A DNA stretch of 64,000 nt from an uncultured Dehalococcoidia bacterium (GCA_958295765.1 CATQHB010000002.1:1878001-1942000); one strand, 5' to 3'. Counted from the first letter of the stretch, positions 41,977-51,048 are shown. Made by a program: numbers and translations. Notes: generated by a model not told the origin, from the sequence alone.

Positions 41977-43017
41977 CTAGGCGGCGGTGATGCCCCCCTT
42001 GTGGGCCGCCCCGGACTTGATGAGGGTTACCCAATCTTTGGGCGCGGAAACGGCCTGGAAAATGGTGGCCGACTCGAACCCGCAGTGCATCATACAGTTG
42101 GCGCAGCGGGGGTCTTTCCCCACCCCGTAGTTGTCCCACAGGCTTTCCTCGTACAGCGCGCCAACCTCCGCCACGTGCTCATCGGCCAGGGGATAGCAGG
42201 GTTTGCGCCAGCCCAGGACGGTGTAGGTCGGGTTTGACCAGGCGGTGCATTGATACTCCTTGTCCCCCCGGAGGAAGTTAAGGTAGAGAGGGTTGTTGTA
42301 GAACCGCATCCCCTCAATCCGGGCCGGGTCTAAAAGCTGGCGGAAAATGCTGCGGGACTCGCTTCGGGTGAGAAACAGGTCCCGATCCGGGGCGTCCGCA
42401 AAGTCATAGCCGGGAGAAATCATCGACCCTTCCACGCCCAGGTCGCTGGCATAGCGGAACATCTGATGCAGGTCATCCACGTCGCTGTTGCGGAACACGG
42501 TGGTGTTGGTGCAGACCCGGTAACCCTGCTCCAGGGCAGTAGTAATGCCCTGCACCGCCCGCCGGAACACCCCCGGCCGGTCAACCGACTCATCGTGTTT
42601 CCGCTCCATACCGTCCAGGTGCACCACCCAGCAGAAATACTTGGAGGGCGGTATTTTGGGCAGCATCCGCTCCAGCAGCAGGGCGTTGGTGCAGCAGTAA
42701 ACAAAGCGTTTCTGCGCCACCAGCCGGTTGATTATCTCATCAATCCGGGGGTGGATAGTCGGCTCCCCGCCGGCAATGGAGACAATGGGCGCGCCCGACT
42801 GCGCTACGGCGTCCAAGGCCACCTCCACCGGCATCATCCGGTCCAGCACCGGCTTGTATTCGTGGATGCGGCCACAGCCAATACAGGACAGGTTGCACAT
42901 CTCCAGCGGTTCCAGCATCGTAACCAGGGGAAAGCGTTTCCGCCCCCGCAGCCGGTTCCCCAGGATATACCAGGCCAACCGCAGGGAAAGTTCCAGGGGT
43001 CGCTTGGCCGGTTTCAT
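41977..43017 (-). CDS. hpnH: Adenosyl-hopene transferase HpnH (radical SAM)
   Basis: HpnH links the 5'-deoxyadenosyl radical of SAM to diploptene to make adenosylhopane, the first step to C35 hopanoids. A 346-residue radical-SAM enzyme with the Fe-S motif CNLSCIGC (Cys 41, 45, 48), AGGEPTIHP, and a C-terminal Cys-rich region (CANCMMHCGFE). It is the first gene of the minus-strand hopanoid cluster, with a possible promoter at 43069-43099. Confidence 0.95.
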   Translation of the reverse strand: MKPAKRPLELSLRLAWYILGNRLRGRKRFPLVTMLEPLEMCNLSCIGCGRIHEYKPVLDRMMPVEVALDAVAQSGAPIVSIAGGEPTIHPRIDEIINRLVAQKRFVYCCTNALLLERMLPKIPPSKYFCWVVHLDGMERKHDESVDRPGVFRRAVQGITTALEQGYRVCTNTTVFRNSDVDDLHQMFRYASDLGVEGSMISPGYDFADAPDRDLFLTRSESRSIFRQLLDPARIEGMRFYNNPLYLNFLRGDKEYQCTAWSNPTYTVLGWRKPCYPLADEHVAEVGALYEESLWDNYGVGKDPRCANCMMHCGFESATIFQAVSAPKDWVTLIKSGAAHKGGITAA

Positions 43018-43068
43018 TTTCTGCCCTCTATATCCTCAACGGTATGGAGTAATCCGGGTTTGCCATAC

Positions 43069-43099
43069 TATATATCATAGCACGTTATCCGCAAGTCAA
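43069..43099 (-). promoter_or_regulatory. Candidate promoter of the hopanoid cluster
   Basis: TTGACT (43099-43094) followed by an AT-rich GATATA/TATATA block at 17-19 bp spacing, about 50 bp upstream of hpnH. The -35 is good and the -10 is ambiguous. Confidence 0.4.
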
Positions 43100-43140
43100 C
43101 CGCAGCCGGGGCAATCACGTCTTAATGGCAATCCCGGCAA

Positions 43141-43238
43141 CCGTCGTTCCGGCGAAAGCCGGAATCCAGAACCCTCGGTAGCCGGCACGCTCTTTTCCCG
43201 GAGGATTTCCTGGATTCCGGCTTTCGCCGGAACGACGG
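43141..43238. repeat. Family B 98-bp palindromic repeat, copy 5
   Basis: Standard 98-bp copy, upstream of the hopanoid promoter region. Confidence 0.9.
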
Positions 43239-43268
43239 TTATTTGTGATGCGATTGCCTTGAGGCCGA

Positions 43269-43466
43269 GGACATTTTCAACGCTTATAGGCATTTTCACC
43301 GGGTAGGGGCGGGTTTATAACCCGCCCGGCGTTCAAGGCATAGACCGTCCGGTAAACGGGTATCCATAGCTGACCGTTTCCTGCGTAAGAGCCAGGGCGG
43401 GTTACAAACCCGCCCCTACCATCCACCGGCGCCAGTCCGGGTAGGGAATACCAAGCTAACACCCCG
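43269..43466. repeat. Family A MITE-like repeat, copy 4
   Basis: Contains GGGTAGGGGCGGGTTTATAAC and the mirrored arm ending near 43420 (first shown in part), plus the same central CCGTCCGGTAAACGGGTATCC-like segment seen in the 56.7-kb copy. The right terminal repeat is degraded. Confidence 0.8.
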
Positions 43467-43521
43467 GACGGTTATAAAGTTGTGCGAGTTGACTTCACCG
43501 CCCCGCAAGGTTACTTCACCG

Positions 43522-43548
43522 CTCATGGTGAGCTTGTCGAACCACCCC
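43522..43548. repeat. Family C repeat, single arm
   Basis: CCGCTCATGGTGAGCTTGTC followed by GAACC, about 70 bp upstream of the HNH gene. Confidence 0.8.
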
Positions 43549-43618
43549 GGCTTGTTGACAGCCTATCTGCCCTTCGTTAGGATTGGCCCATTATCAGGTC
43601 AGCCAACGGGAGGTTCGG

Positions 43619-44065
43619 ATGGTATTCGGCTATTTTAACGAACCCCAGGGAGAACCCCAGCGCGCCCGCCCGTCCTTCAGCGCCAAAGATAAGGAATTCC
43701 TTTTTGAGCGGCAAAAGGGCAAGTGCAACGGCTGTGCGGTCAAGTTCCCGATGCGGAATATGACGGTTGACCATATCAAGCCCTTCTCCAAAGGCGGCTC
43801 CGACAAGCCCTCCAACCTGCAACTGCTCTGCAATTCCTGCAACTCGATGAAAGGCAACGGGACGCAGGCGCAATTGAAAAAGCGGCTGGTCGAGAAGGGC
43901 GTCATCAAACCGGCCACCACCGCCAAAACCGCTACCAAAACGGCAACCGGCCCGGCAAAGAAATCCGCAACCCCGGCCAAACCCAAACCCAAGTCAACCA
44001 CCAAACGGCAACCGGCCCGGCCAAAAGACCCTTTCGAGGAATTTGTCCAAGCGTTCCGTTTATGA
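43619..44065 (+). CDS. HNH endonuclease with a Lys/Ala/Pro/Thr-rich tail
   Basis: A 148-residue protein starting at ATG 43619, with GGGAGG 5 bp upstream. The HNH core is complete: CNGC, VDHIKPFSKGG, then N and CNSCNSMKG. A second half rich in Ala, Lys, Thr and Pro (KTATGPAKKSATPAKPKPKS) resembles histone H1-like tails and would bind DNA without sequence specificity. A free-standing HNH nuclease like this may act in repair, homing or defence. It is the only plus-strand gene between the hopanoid cluster and the prenyl synthase. Confidence 0.82.
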   Translation: MVFGYFNEPQGEPQRARPSFSAKDKEFLFERQKGKCNGCAVKFPMRNMTVDHIKPFSKGGSDKPSNLQLLCNSCNSMKGNGTQAQLKKRLVEKGVIKPATTAKTATKTATGPAKKSATPAKPKPKSTTKRQPARPKDPFEEFVQAFRL

Positions 44066-44110
44066 CCGGTAAAACGGGGCCGTTACCCCGCTTTACTCCC
44101 TACAACTCCC

Positions 44111-45193
44111 TTAAAACTCCCGGTGGGCCAGAAAATCCACCAGTTCCCCCACCTCGGCCCGCGCCCAGTCGGGCAGTTCTACGGCGGCCAGGGCTTGCGT
44201 AGCTTGCTCGGCACTTTCCCGGGTCAGCCGCTCGGCGTATTGGGGCGCGCCCACTTCGGCCATAATCTCCAGCGCCCGCCCTACGTCGGCGTCGGTCAGT
44301 TCCTCCTGAGCGTAGATACGGAGCAGGTCGTCCCGGGCCGGGCCGGTGGCCTGCTCCAGGGCAAATACGGCGGGGAAGGACTTTTTCTTGCGCCGGATGT
44401 CGCTGTCGGTGGATTTGCCGGTGGCGCCGGAGTCGCCCCAAACGCCCAGGTAATCGTCCCGTATCTGAAAGGCCCGGCCCAGGTAACTGCCAAAGTTGGC
44501 AAAAGCCTGGGTAACCGCCCGGTCGCCGCCGGCCAGCGCCGCGCCGATTTCCAGGGAACTGCGGATTAACGCCCCGGTCTTGCCGGCAATCATACCAAGA
44601 TAGTCCTCGGTGGTGATGCCGGTTCGGGACTCAAAGCCCAAATCCAGACACTGGCCGTCAATCATCTCCAGATAACTTTCGGTCAGGATTCGGGACACCC
44701 GGACGGCGGTCTCCGGGGATACTCCCCGGCCGGCGCTATTGAGCATGGTCAAGTCGCCCAGGGATTGCATCGCATCGCCGGCTACCAGCGCCCGGGGCAG
44801 CCCCCACAAGGCCCAAACGGTGGGCTGGTGGCGCCGTTCCAAATCCTGGTCCTGGATGTCATCGTGAATCAGGGAAAAGTTGTGAATCAGCTCAATGGCC
44901 GCCGCCGCCCCCATCGCCTGGGACAGGTCGCCGTCCAGGGCCTCGCAGGCGAACATACAGAGGGTAGGGCGGAGGGCCTTGCCTTGAGATGCCGGGGTGG
45001 CCGCCGGGTTGCCGTCCCGGTCGGCCCAGCCAAGATGATACTGGAGCAGGACGTTCAAGCCGCCATCCAAGCCGCCGTCGGGCGCACCCGGCAGGGCAGC
45101 GGCCAGCCCCTGCTCCACCAAGTCCTTGTACCGGGCAAACATAGCGGGCAAAGGCGGCCCGGGCGTATTGCTGGCAACCGTCTGACGGTTCAT
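44111..45193 (-). CDS. Polyprenyl diphosphate synthase (FPP/GGPP-type)
   Basis: A 360-residue trans-prenyl transferase that joins isopentenyl units. The first Asp-rich motif is HDDIQDQD near residue 110 and the second is QIRDDYLGVWGD near 225, with the intact KxG and RP basic residues (KALRPT). Aromatic or small residues before the first motif (NFSLIH) could set product length, but I cannot predict it safely. ATG 45193 has GGTGGAG 9 bp upstream, with GTG 45208 and ATG 45202 as alternatives. It could supply farnesyl diphosphate for HpnC/D. Confidence 0.9.
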   Translation of the reverse strand: MNRQTVASNTPGPPLPAMFARYKDLVEQGLAAALPGAPDGGLDGGLNVLLQYHLGWADRDGNPAATPASQGKALRPTLCMFACEALDGDLSQAMGAAAAIELIHNFSLIHDDIQDQDLERRHQPTVWALWGLPRALVAGDAMQSLGDLTMLNSAGRGVSPETAVRVSRILTESYLEMIDGQCLDLGFESRTGITTEDYLGMIAGKTGALIRSSLEIGAALAGGDRAVTQAFANFGSYLGRAFQIRDDYLGVWGDSGATGKSTDSDIRRKKKSFPAVFALEQATGPARDDLLRIYAQEELTDADVGRALEIMAEVGAPQYAERLTRESAEQATQALAAVELPDWARAEVGELVDFLAHREF

Positions 45194-45344
45194 TTTCCCC
45201 ATCTCCACCGGGGAGAAAATCGGCCGGGAGCAAGGCGCTGCCTACCTATCGGCAACCCATTTCCGGCAACCTGTTGTATTGTTGTATTGCGGCGCCGGGA
45301 AATGTAACAAAGCCCCAAAGGGCTGTCAAGGCAACCGGCGGCGA

Positions 45345-45546
45345 GGTATTTTCAACGCTTGTTGGCATTTTCATCGGTGTAGGGGCGGTTCGCGAACCGC
45401 CCCTACACCCAACGGTAAAGTCGGCTCGGAGAACCGACTCCGCCATAGTTGAATTATCCTGACATCGGAACGGGACGGGTTACAAACCCGCCCCTACCGG
45501 CCGCCGGGGTATTCCGGCCAGAACACCTACCTCTGTTGAGAATACC
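45345..45546. repeat. Family A MITE-like repeat, copy 5
   Basis: A 202-bp copy between GGTATTTTCAACGCTTG and CTGTTGAGAATACC termini. Its left inner palindrome GGGGCGGTTCGCGAACCGCCCC differs from other copies (shown in short form as GGCGGTTCGCGAACCGCC). It fills the gap between the prenyl synthase and DUF1800 genes. Confidence 0.88.
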
Positions 45547-45636
45547 GGGGAAAATCCCAACTTGATAGGGAAACGGAAAGATGCTAGTATATGGTCAGCT
45601 ATGTTCACCGAATACTCTGTTGAGGAGGAGTTACGG

Positions 45637-47040
45637 ATGGCCGATAACGACATTGCTTTGATGGCCCACCTGATGCGGCGGGCCGGATTCGGCGCCCAGT
45701 ACGAAGAACTGGAAGCCCGCGCCGCCCGGGGCTACGAAACGGCGGTTGAGGAACTGCTGCACCCCGAAGACCACTCCAACGGGATGGACCTGGATCTGGC
45801 GGAACGGTGCTTTATCGAATGGAATCACTTTATCCGCTGCGTCCCCGAATATATCGCGTGGCGGATGATAAACTCCAGGAACCAGTTGGAGGAGAAAATG
45901 GTCCTCTTCTGGCATGGCATCCTGTGTACCGCCGACAGCAAGACCCAGAGCTACGTTACCTCGCAAGCTGAGCTGGATATGCTCCGCCGGCGCGGGATGG
46001 GCAACTTCCGGGACCTGCTGCTGGAGATTTCCCGGGACCCAGCTATGGTCTATTTCCTGGACAACTGCCTGAGCCATAAAGACGCCATTAACGAGAACTA
46101 CGGACGGGAGTTGCTGGAACTCTTTTCTATGGGCGTCGGGATGGACGGGGAGTTTAACTACACCGAGGACGACGTGAAGGAGTGCGCCCGGGCCTTTACC
46201 GGCTGGACGATCGCCAACGGCATCCCCGGCCAGCCCTACGGACGCTACAGCGCCCAGTTCGTCTATAACCCGGAAGACCACGACGAAGGGGAAAAGACCT
46301 TCCTGGGCCACACCGGCAACTTCAACGGCGAGGACATCATCGACATTATTTGTCAGCAGCCGGCTACGGCCCGCTTTATCTCCCGCCACCTCTACAGCTT
46401 TTTCGTTGCCGACGAAGCCCAGGTGCCATCCTGGATGAACACCCCGCCCCGGGACCCGGACACCATCAAGCTGTTGGAAGAGGAGTATTTCCGCTCCGGC
46501 TACGACATCCGCTCCATGCTGCGGGTCCTGTTCAACTCCGACGCTTTCAAGGACGCCCGCTTTTCCCGGATCAAAGGCCCCATTGAGACGGTCATCGGCA
46601 CCCTGCGCCTGGTGGGGGACTGGAATACCCCCAAACCCGGCTTTGAGTCCATTTTCGACGAGATGAAACACATGGGCCAAGAGATATTGAACCCGCCCTC
46701 CGTCGAAGGCTGGCATACCGGCAAGGAGTGGATTGACGGCGGGACGCTGGTGCGCCGGATTAACTTCATCGCCGACTACGTGGGCGACGTCAGCTACCCC
46801 GGCATCCAGGACATCGTGCAAAAGCTGGCGGCGGAAGGCCCCACCATCTCCCCGGAGGGCCTGGTGGAGGGTTGCCTGCGGCTGCTGGGCCACTACGAAC
46901 TGGCCGACGAAACCCACCAAATGCTGGTGGAACACGCCCGCAAGAGCGGCGAGTTGCCCACCAATACCCGGGAGTTTCCCGACCAGGTCGGCAATATGCT
47001 CCAGATGATTGTCGCCACCAAGGAATACCTTTACGCCTGA
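45637..47040 (+). CDS. DUF1800 family protein
   Basis: A 467-residue DUF1800 protein. Recognisable segments are HLMRRAGFGA at the start, MVLFWHGILCT, NYGRELLELFSMGVG, DVKECARAFTGW, and NPPSVEGWHTGKEWID. The molecular function is unknown. These proteins almost always sit next to a DUF1501 gene, as here. No signal peptide is visible from ATG 45637, chosen because GAGGAGGAG lies 7-8 bp upstream. An ATG at 45601 is an alternative. Confidence 0.9.
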   Translation: MADNDIALMAHLMRRAGFGAQYEELEARAARGYETAVEELLHPEDHSNGMDLDLAERCFIEWNHFIRCVPEYIAWRMINSRNQLEEKMVLFWHGILCTADSKTQSYVTSQAELDMLRRRGMGNFRDLLLEISRDPAMVYFLDNCLSHKDAINENYGRELLELFSMGVGMDGEFNYTEDDVKECARAFTGWTIANGIPGQPYGRYSAQFVYNPEDHDEGEKTFLGHTGNFNGEDIIDIICQQPATARFISRHLYSFFVADEAQVPSWMNTPPRDPDTIKLLEEEYFRSGYDIRSMLRVLFNSDAFKDARFSRIKGPIETVIGTLRLVGDWNTPKPGFESIFDEMKHMGQEILNPPSVEGWHTGKEWIDGGTLVRRINFIADYVGDVSYPGIQDIVQKLAAEGPTISPEGLVEGCLRLLGHYELADETHQMLVEHARKSGELPTNTREFPDQVGNMLQMIVATKEYLYA

Positions 47041-47119
47041 CCGCCGGCGGCGGTCCGGCCCCCCTTAACCGACCGGCAACCGACTGAGCGACCCAACCCA
47101 TTCTGGTAAGGAGAATAGT

Positions 47120-48256
47120 ATGACCTCCAACAAGAAAGACCCGGTCCTGGTAATACTTCAGATGACCGGCGCCTACGATGCGCTGAACACCTTTATCCCC
47201 TACAGCGACCCCCACTATCCCGACTATCGCCCGGTGTTGCAGATTTCGCCGGAAGACGTGCTGGCCGTTGACGATAAGGTGGGATTCCACCCGGCAATGG
47301 CGCCCCTGAAGGAGTTGTATGACGAGGGCAAGGTGGCCGTGATGCAGGGCATCGGCTACCCCAACCCGATTCGCTCTCACTTCCGCTCCCTGGACATCTG
47401 GCACACCGCCGAGCCGGAAAAGATGGTAACCGACGGCTGGCTGGGCAAGGCCATCCGGGACCTGGACCCGGACAAGGAAAACATCCTGACCGCCGTAAAC
47501 TTCGGTCGCGGCCTGCCCCGGGCCCTGGCGGCCCCCGGCGTTTCGGTGGCCTCGGTGGGCGACCTGGCAAGCTACGGCGTGCTGACCGGCATTGACGGCG
47601 AAGAGCAGCGGATGGACGCGCTGGATATTTTCGGCCGGATGTATTCCCCCCTGATTGGCTCCGGCGCGGTAAATGATTACCTGTCCCAGACCGGGTTGGA
47701 CGCGCTGAGAGGGGCGGACATTCTGCGGACGGCGCCCGAGATTTATTCCTCCGGCGTGGAGTACGGCGGCAGTCCCTTCGCCCAGTGGCTGAAGAACATC
47801 GCCCAAGTCCACCTGGCCGACTTTGGCACCCGGGTGCTTTACACCGGCGTCAACCCCGGCACCTTCGACACCCACGCCAACCAGAACATCACCTTCCCCA
47901 AGCTGTGGGGCGACGTCACCAACGCCATCAGCGACTTCTACCAGGACCTGAAAGAGCATAACGCCAACGAGGAAGTGGTAATGCTGCTGTTCACCGAGTT
48001 CGGCCGGCGGGTGAAGGAGAACGGCTCCGGCACCGACCACGGCTCCGGCGGCGTGGCCTTTGTCATCGGCGACGCGGTTAAGGGCGGCCTGTACGGGGAG
48101 TACCCCTCTCTGGAGCCGGAAAAGCTGGACGAAGGCGACCTGCGCTGGAACAACGATTTCCGCAGCACCTACGCCACCCTGCTGGAGCAGTGGATGGGCC
48201 TGGACGCCAACCCCGTCCTGGGCGGGACTTACGAGCAGTTTGACCTTATCAAGTAA
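47120..48256 (+). CDS. DUF1501 family protein
   Basis: A 378-residue DUF1501 protein, related in fold to sulfatases/alkaline phosphatases by family knowledge. The N-terminal LVILQMTGAYDALNTFIPY (normally LQLxGGxDGLNT with GG), GFHPAMAPLKELYDEGKVAV and FDTHANQ segments match the family. The GG of the usual motif reads TGAYD here. AAGGAG lies 6-7 bp before the ATG. It is 79 bp after DUF1800, so an operon. No Tat or Sec signal is obvious. Confidence 0.9.
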   Translation: MTSNKKDPVLVILQMTGAYDALNTFIPYSDPHYPDYRPVLQISPEDVLAVDDKVGFHPAMAPLKELYDEGKVAVMQGIGYPNPIRSHFRSLDIWHTAEPEKMVTDGWLGKAIRDLDPDKENILTAVNFGRGLPRALAAPGVSVASVGDLASYGVLTGIDGEEQRMDALDIFGRMYSPLIGSGAVNDYLSQTGLDALRGADILRTAPEIYSSGVEYGGSPFAQWLKNIAQVHLADFGTRVLYTGVNPGTFDTHANQNITFPKLWGDVTNAISDFYQDLKEHNANEEVVMLLFTEFGRRVKENGSGTDHGSGGVAFVIGDAVKGGLYGEYPSLEPEKLDEGDLRWNNDFRSTYATLLEQWMGLDANPVLGGTYEQFDLIK

Positions 48257-48269
48257 CTGCCCTAGGCAT

Positions 48270-48481
48270 CCGCTCATGGTGAGTTGGTAGGTTCCGCTCA
48301 TGGTGAGCTTGTCGAACCACCCCATTTCCGTCCTTCGACAAGCTCAGGATGAGCGGGGGAGAAAACCCGGTATGGGTGAGTAATACGCCACATCCCGCTC
48401 ACGGTTAACTGGTAAATTCCGCTCATGGTGAGCTTGTCGAACCACTCCATTTCCGTCCTTCGACAAGCTCAGGATGAGCGG
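48270..48481. repeat. Family C cluster, two tandem inverted pairs
   Basis: Two ~90-bp units (about 48270-48353 and 48391-48481), each with GCTCATGGTGAGCTTGTCG and TTCGACAAGCTCAGGATGAG arms in opposite orientation around CACCCCATTTCCGTCC. They fill the gap between DUF1501 and the NHL gene. Confidence 0.88.
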
Positions 48482-48552
48482 GGGGATATGGTTCAGTCAT
48501 TTACTCACGCATCAGCAGTTGCCTGGTGAAAAGAAACCTTTTGTGAGGAAAG

Positions 48553-49590
48553 ATGGTTACTACTGAAATTGCGCCGATAACCTTCCAATACAGTCATACC
48601 ATCGGACGGCAGGAAAACCGGAGCGGGTCCGGTTTTTTCTATCCGGTGGCGATAACTCGGGACGCGGATAACCGGCTGTACGTGCTGAGCCGCGGCTCGG
48701 AGACCCCGGCCTTTTTCCCCTGCAAGCGGGTTACCGTCTTTACGGTGGATGAGGAACTGGTACGCGAGTTCGGCCAGAAAGTCCCCCCGGAAGAGGCCGA
48801 TGACTCCGCTCCCGCCGGCACCTTTATGTGGCCCACCGCCGTCGCCGTGGACAGCGCCGGCAACGCCTACGTCGCCGACGAGTGGCTGAACCGCATTACC
48901 ATATTCGACCGGGAAGGCGAATGTGTCGGCAAGTGGGGGACGCTGGGCGATGGCGACGGCGAGTTCAACCGCCCCGCCGGCCTGGCCTTCGATGCCGCCG
49001 ACAACCTCTACCTGGTGGACAGCGCGAACCACCGCGTCCAGGTATTCACCAAAGAGGGCAAGTTCCTGTCCCAGTGGGGCGGCCAGGGCGACGGCGAGGG
49101 CGAGTTCAGCTATCCCTGGGGCATTGAGATTGACCGCCACGGCGATGTGTACGTCGCCGACTGGCGCAACGACCGCATCCAGAAGTTCGCCCCGGACGGG
49201 CGGTTCCTGATGCAGTTCGGCGCCTCCGGGCAGGGAGACGGGGAGTTTTACCGGCCCACCGGCGTAGCCGTTGACCCGGAGGGAATCATCTACGTTACCG
49301 ACTTCAAGAACGACCGTCTCCAGGTCTTTGACGCCGAGGGCGGCTTTATCGCCAAGCTGACCGGCGAGGCCACCCTGTCCAAGTGGGGCCGGGAACGGGT
49401 GCAGTTAGACCCGACCATCGTGCGGGGCCGGGAGTTGGCCCAGGGCTTGCAGGAACGGGAAAAGCTGTTCCACGGGCCGATCGCGGTCGAGGTGGACGAT
49501 GCCGGCCGGGTCTTTGTGGTGGAGTGCTCCCGCCAGCGCCTCCAGGTTTTCCGCAAGCAAAAGGCCCTGTTCGGGGGCGGCCCCCTGTAG
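48553..49590 (+). CDS. NHL-repeat beta-propeller protein
   Basis: A 345-residue propeller with five to six NHL repeats, for example WPTAVAVDSAGNAYVADEW, PAGLAFDAADNLYLVDSA, PWGIEIDRHGDVYVADW and PTGVAVDPEGIIYVTDF. Such proteins bind proteins or ligands, or act as lyases. No catalytic residues of peptidyl-hydroxyglycine lyase are evident. GAGGAAAG precedes the ATG. There is no export signal. It follows DUF1501 on the same strand after a repeat cluster and may or may not share its transcript. Confidence 0.88.
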   Translation: MVTTEIAPITFQYSHTIGRQENRSGSGFFYPVAITRDADNRLYVLSRGSETPAFFPCKRVTVFTVDEELVREFGQKVPPEEADDSAPAGTFMWPTAVAVDSAGNAYVADEWLNRITIFDREGECVGKWGTLGDGDGEFNRPAGLAFDAADNLYLVDSANHRVQVFTKEGKFLSQWGGQGDGEGEFSYPWGIEIDRHGDVYVADWRNDRIQKFAPDGRFLMQFGASGQGDGEFYRPTGVAVDPEGIIYVTDFKNDRLQVFDAEGGFIAKLTGEATLSKWGRERVQLDPTIVRGRELAQGLQEREKLFHGPIAVEVDDAGRVFVVECSRQRLQVFRKQKALFGGGPL

Positions 49591-49628
49591 CGGTTATTGT
49601 CCCGACTTTTTCTCTGAGTAACGGCAGC

Positions 49629-49653
49629 GGCCCTGAGCGAAAATCTCAGGGCC
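49629..49653 (+). terminator. Hairpin after the NHL gene
   Basis: A perfect 9-bp stem (GGCCCTGAG/CTCAGGGCC) with a CGAAAAT loop lies 38 bp after the stop. A modest ACTTTCAC tail follows on the plus strand. Confidence 0.6.
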
Positions 49654-49676
49654 ACTTTCACCGCTATAACAAAAGG

Positions 49677-49707
49677 GCGGCGGCTAGTATATACCAGGCG
49701 CCGCCGC
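49677..49707 (-). terminator. Rho-independent terminator of pstS
   Basis: GCGGCGGC pairs with GCCGCCGC (8 bp, all G-C) 28 bp after the pstS stop, and is followed on the minus strand by CCTTTTGTTATAG. Confidence 0.75.
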
Positions 49708-49734
49708 GTGATTAGGTAACTATGGGGCCGCCGC

Positions 49735-50889
49735 TTAACTACCGGACAGTACCTCCTCTACCGAACCCTCCCTCGGGTTCTCCCCGCCGAACACCGTCCC
49801 GGCCGTCCCGTTCTCAAACTTCCCCAGAATCAGGTCATATACCGGCTCCGGGAAGGGGATGTATCCTACCTCCGCCGCCAACTGCTGCCCTTCCTTACCC
49901 AGGTAGTACCGGATAAACTCGGCGATGTGCGGTTCGTTGGCCCCATCTTTCCGGACGTAGATGAACAGGGGCCGCGACAACGGCGCATACGTCCCGTTGT
50001 TGATGGTGGCATCCGTCGGGGTTACACAGCCCGCGCCCCCGTCAATCGCTACCGACTTCAGCCTCTCCCGGTTCTCCACGTAGTAGGCGTAGCCGAAGTA
50101 GCCGGCTCCGTTCCGGCTCCCGGAAATGCCCTGTACCAGCACGTTGTCGTCCTCGCTGGCCGTGAAGTCCCCCCGGGAGGCCCCGGATTCACCGTTCACC
50201 GTGTCGGTGAAGTAGTCAAAGGTTCCCGAATCCACCCCCGGCGCGTACAACTCCATCTTTTCCTCAGGCCAGTCGGCCCGCACCTGGCTCCACTTGGTAA
50301 TGGTGTCCTCGGCCTCCGGCCCCCACATCACCCTCAGTTCGTCCACCGTCATACACTGGACAAAATCGTTGTCGTTGTTCACGATCACCGTCAGCCCGTC
50401 AATGGCTACCGGAATCTCAATGTATTCAATCCCCCCTTCGGCACACAGGACTTCCTCGCTGGCCTTGATCGGCCGGGAGGCGTCGGTGACGTGAACCTCT
50501 CCGTTGCAGAACTTCTTGAACCCGCCGCCAGTGCCGGAGATGCCCACCGTTACCCGCACCTTGCCGTCAGTGAGCTTGCCGTACTCCTCGGCCACCGCCT
50601 CGGTTATCGGAAAGACCGTGCTGGAGCCGTCCACGTTGATGTCGCCGGACAGACTCATCAACATTTCCCCATAGGTCATTGACCCGCCGGACGCGGCGCC
50701 GGTAGCGGCCGGCGCGGAACCGGCTCCTTCCGACGAACCAGCCGGGGCCGACGAACCGGCTCCTTCCGATGAACTAGCCGGGGCCGACGAACCGCAAGCT
50801 GCCAGGGTCATCAAAAGAATGATTGCCCCCAGAATTGAGGGGATCAGCCGGCCATTGAAATTGAGCTGCCGGGATGTTCTTGAAAGCAT
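49735..50889 (-). CDS. pstS: Phosphate ABC transporter substrate-binding lipoprotein PstS
   Basis: PstS captures phosphate outside the cell for the PstCAB importer. This 384-residue lipoprotein has a signal peptide with lipobox LAAC (Cys 32), a flexible Ser/Gly/Ala/Glu linker built of two 36-bp repeats, and the family's [17 protein letters not shown] (17 residues) near residue 92, [12 protein letters not shown] and [10 protein letters not shown] phosphate-binding loops. GGAGG lies just upstream. The pstC, pstA, pstB and phoU genes are not in the window. A Pho-box array lies 98-159 bp upstream. Confidence 0.95.
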   Translation of the reverse strand: MLSRTSRQLNFNGRLIPSILGAIILLMTLAACGSSAPASSSEGAGSSAPAGSSEGAGSAPAATGAASGGSMTYGEMLMSLSGDINVDGSSTVFPITEAVAEEYGKLTDGKVRVTVGISGTGGGFKKFCNGEVHVTDASRPIKASEEVLCAEGGIEYIEIPVAIDGLTVIVNNDNDFVQCMTVDELRVMWGPEAEDTITKWSQVRADWPEEKMELYAPGVDSGTFDYFTDTVNGESGASRGDFTASEDDNVLVQGISGSRNGAGYFGYAYYVENRERLKSVAIDGGAGCVTPTDATINNGTYAPLSRPLFIYVRKDGANEPHIAEFIRYYLGKEGQQLAAEVGYIPFPEPVYDLILGKFENGTAGTVFGGENPREGSVEEVLSGS

Positions 50890-50986
50890 TGTTCCTCCAT
50901 CAGGATTAGCTATACCGGGGAGTGTTCCCTAGTTTCCAAGGTCTTGAACCTCGCTCGGTAACCGCCAATAAGCCTATGCGTCCTGT

Positions 50987-51048
50987 TTCAAGGGGCAATT
51001 AGATTGCCGTTAAAGCCCCTTTAAGGTCAGGTTAAACATCGGTTAAAG
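50987..51048 (-). promoter_or_regulatory. Pho-box array upstream of pstS
   Basis: Plus-strand half-sites at strict 11-bp steps: TTCAAGG 50987, ATTAGAT 50998, GTTAAAG 51009, TTTAAGG 51020, GTTAAAC 51031, GTTAAAG 51042. The last four are strong. Read from the pstS side they become CTTTAAC-like, which matches the 7+4 direct-repeat design of PhoB/PhoP sites. I infer activation of pstS by the PhoB encoded 2.5 kb away. Confidence 0.75.

Noticed and set aside
40985-42139. Long form of HpnG starting at 42139
   Set aside because: The extra 85 residues are antisense to the start of the intergenic/hpnH end and lack homology; MLTIIAAMEEEL at 41884 is the normal start of this fold.
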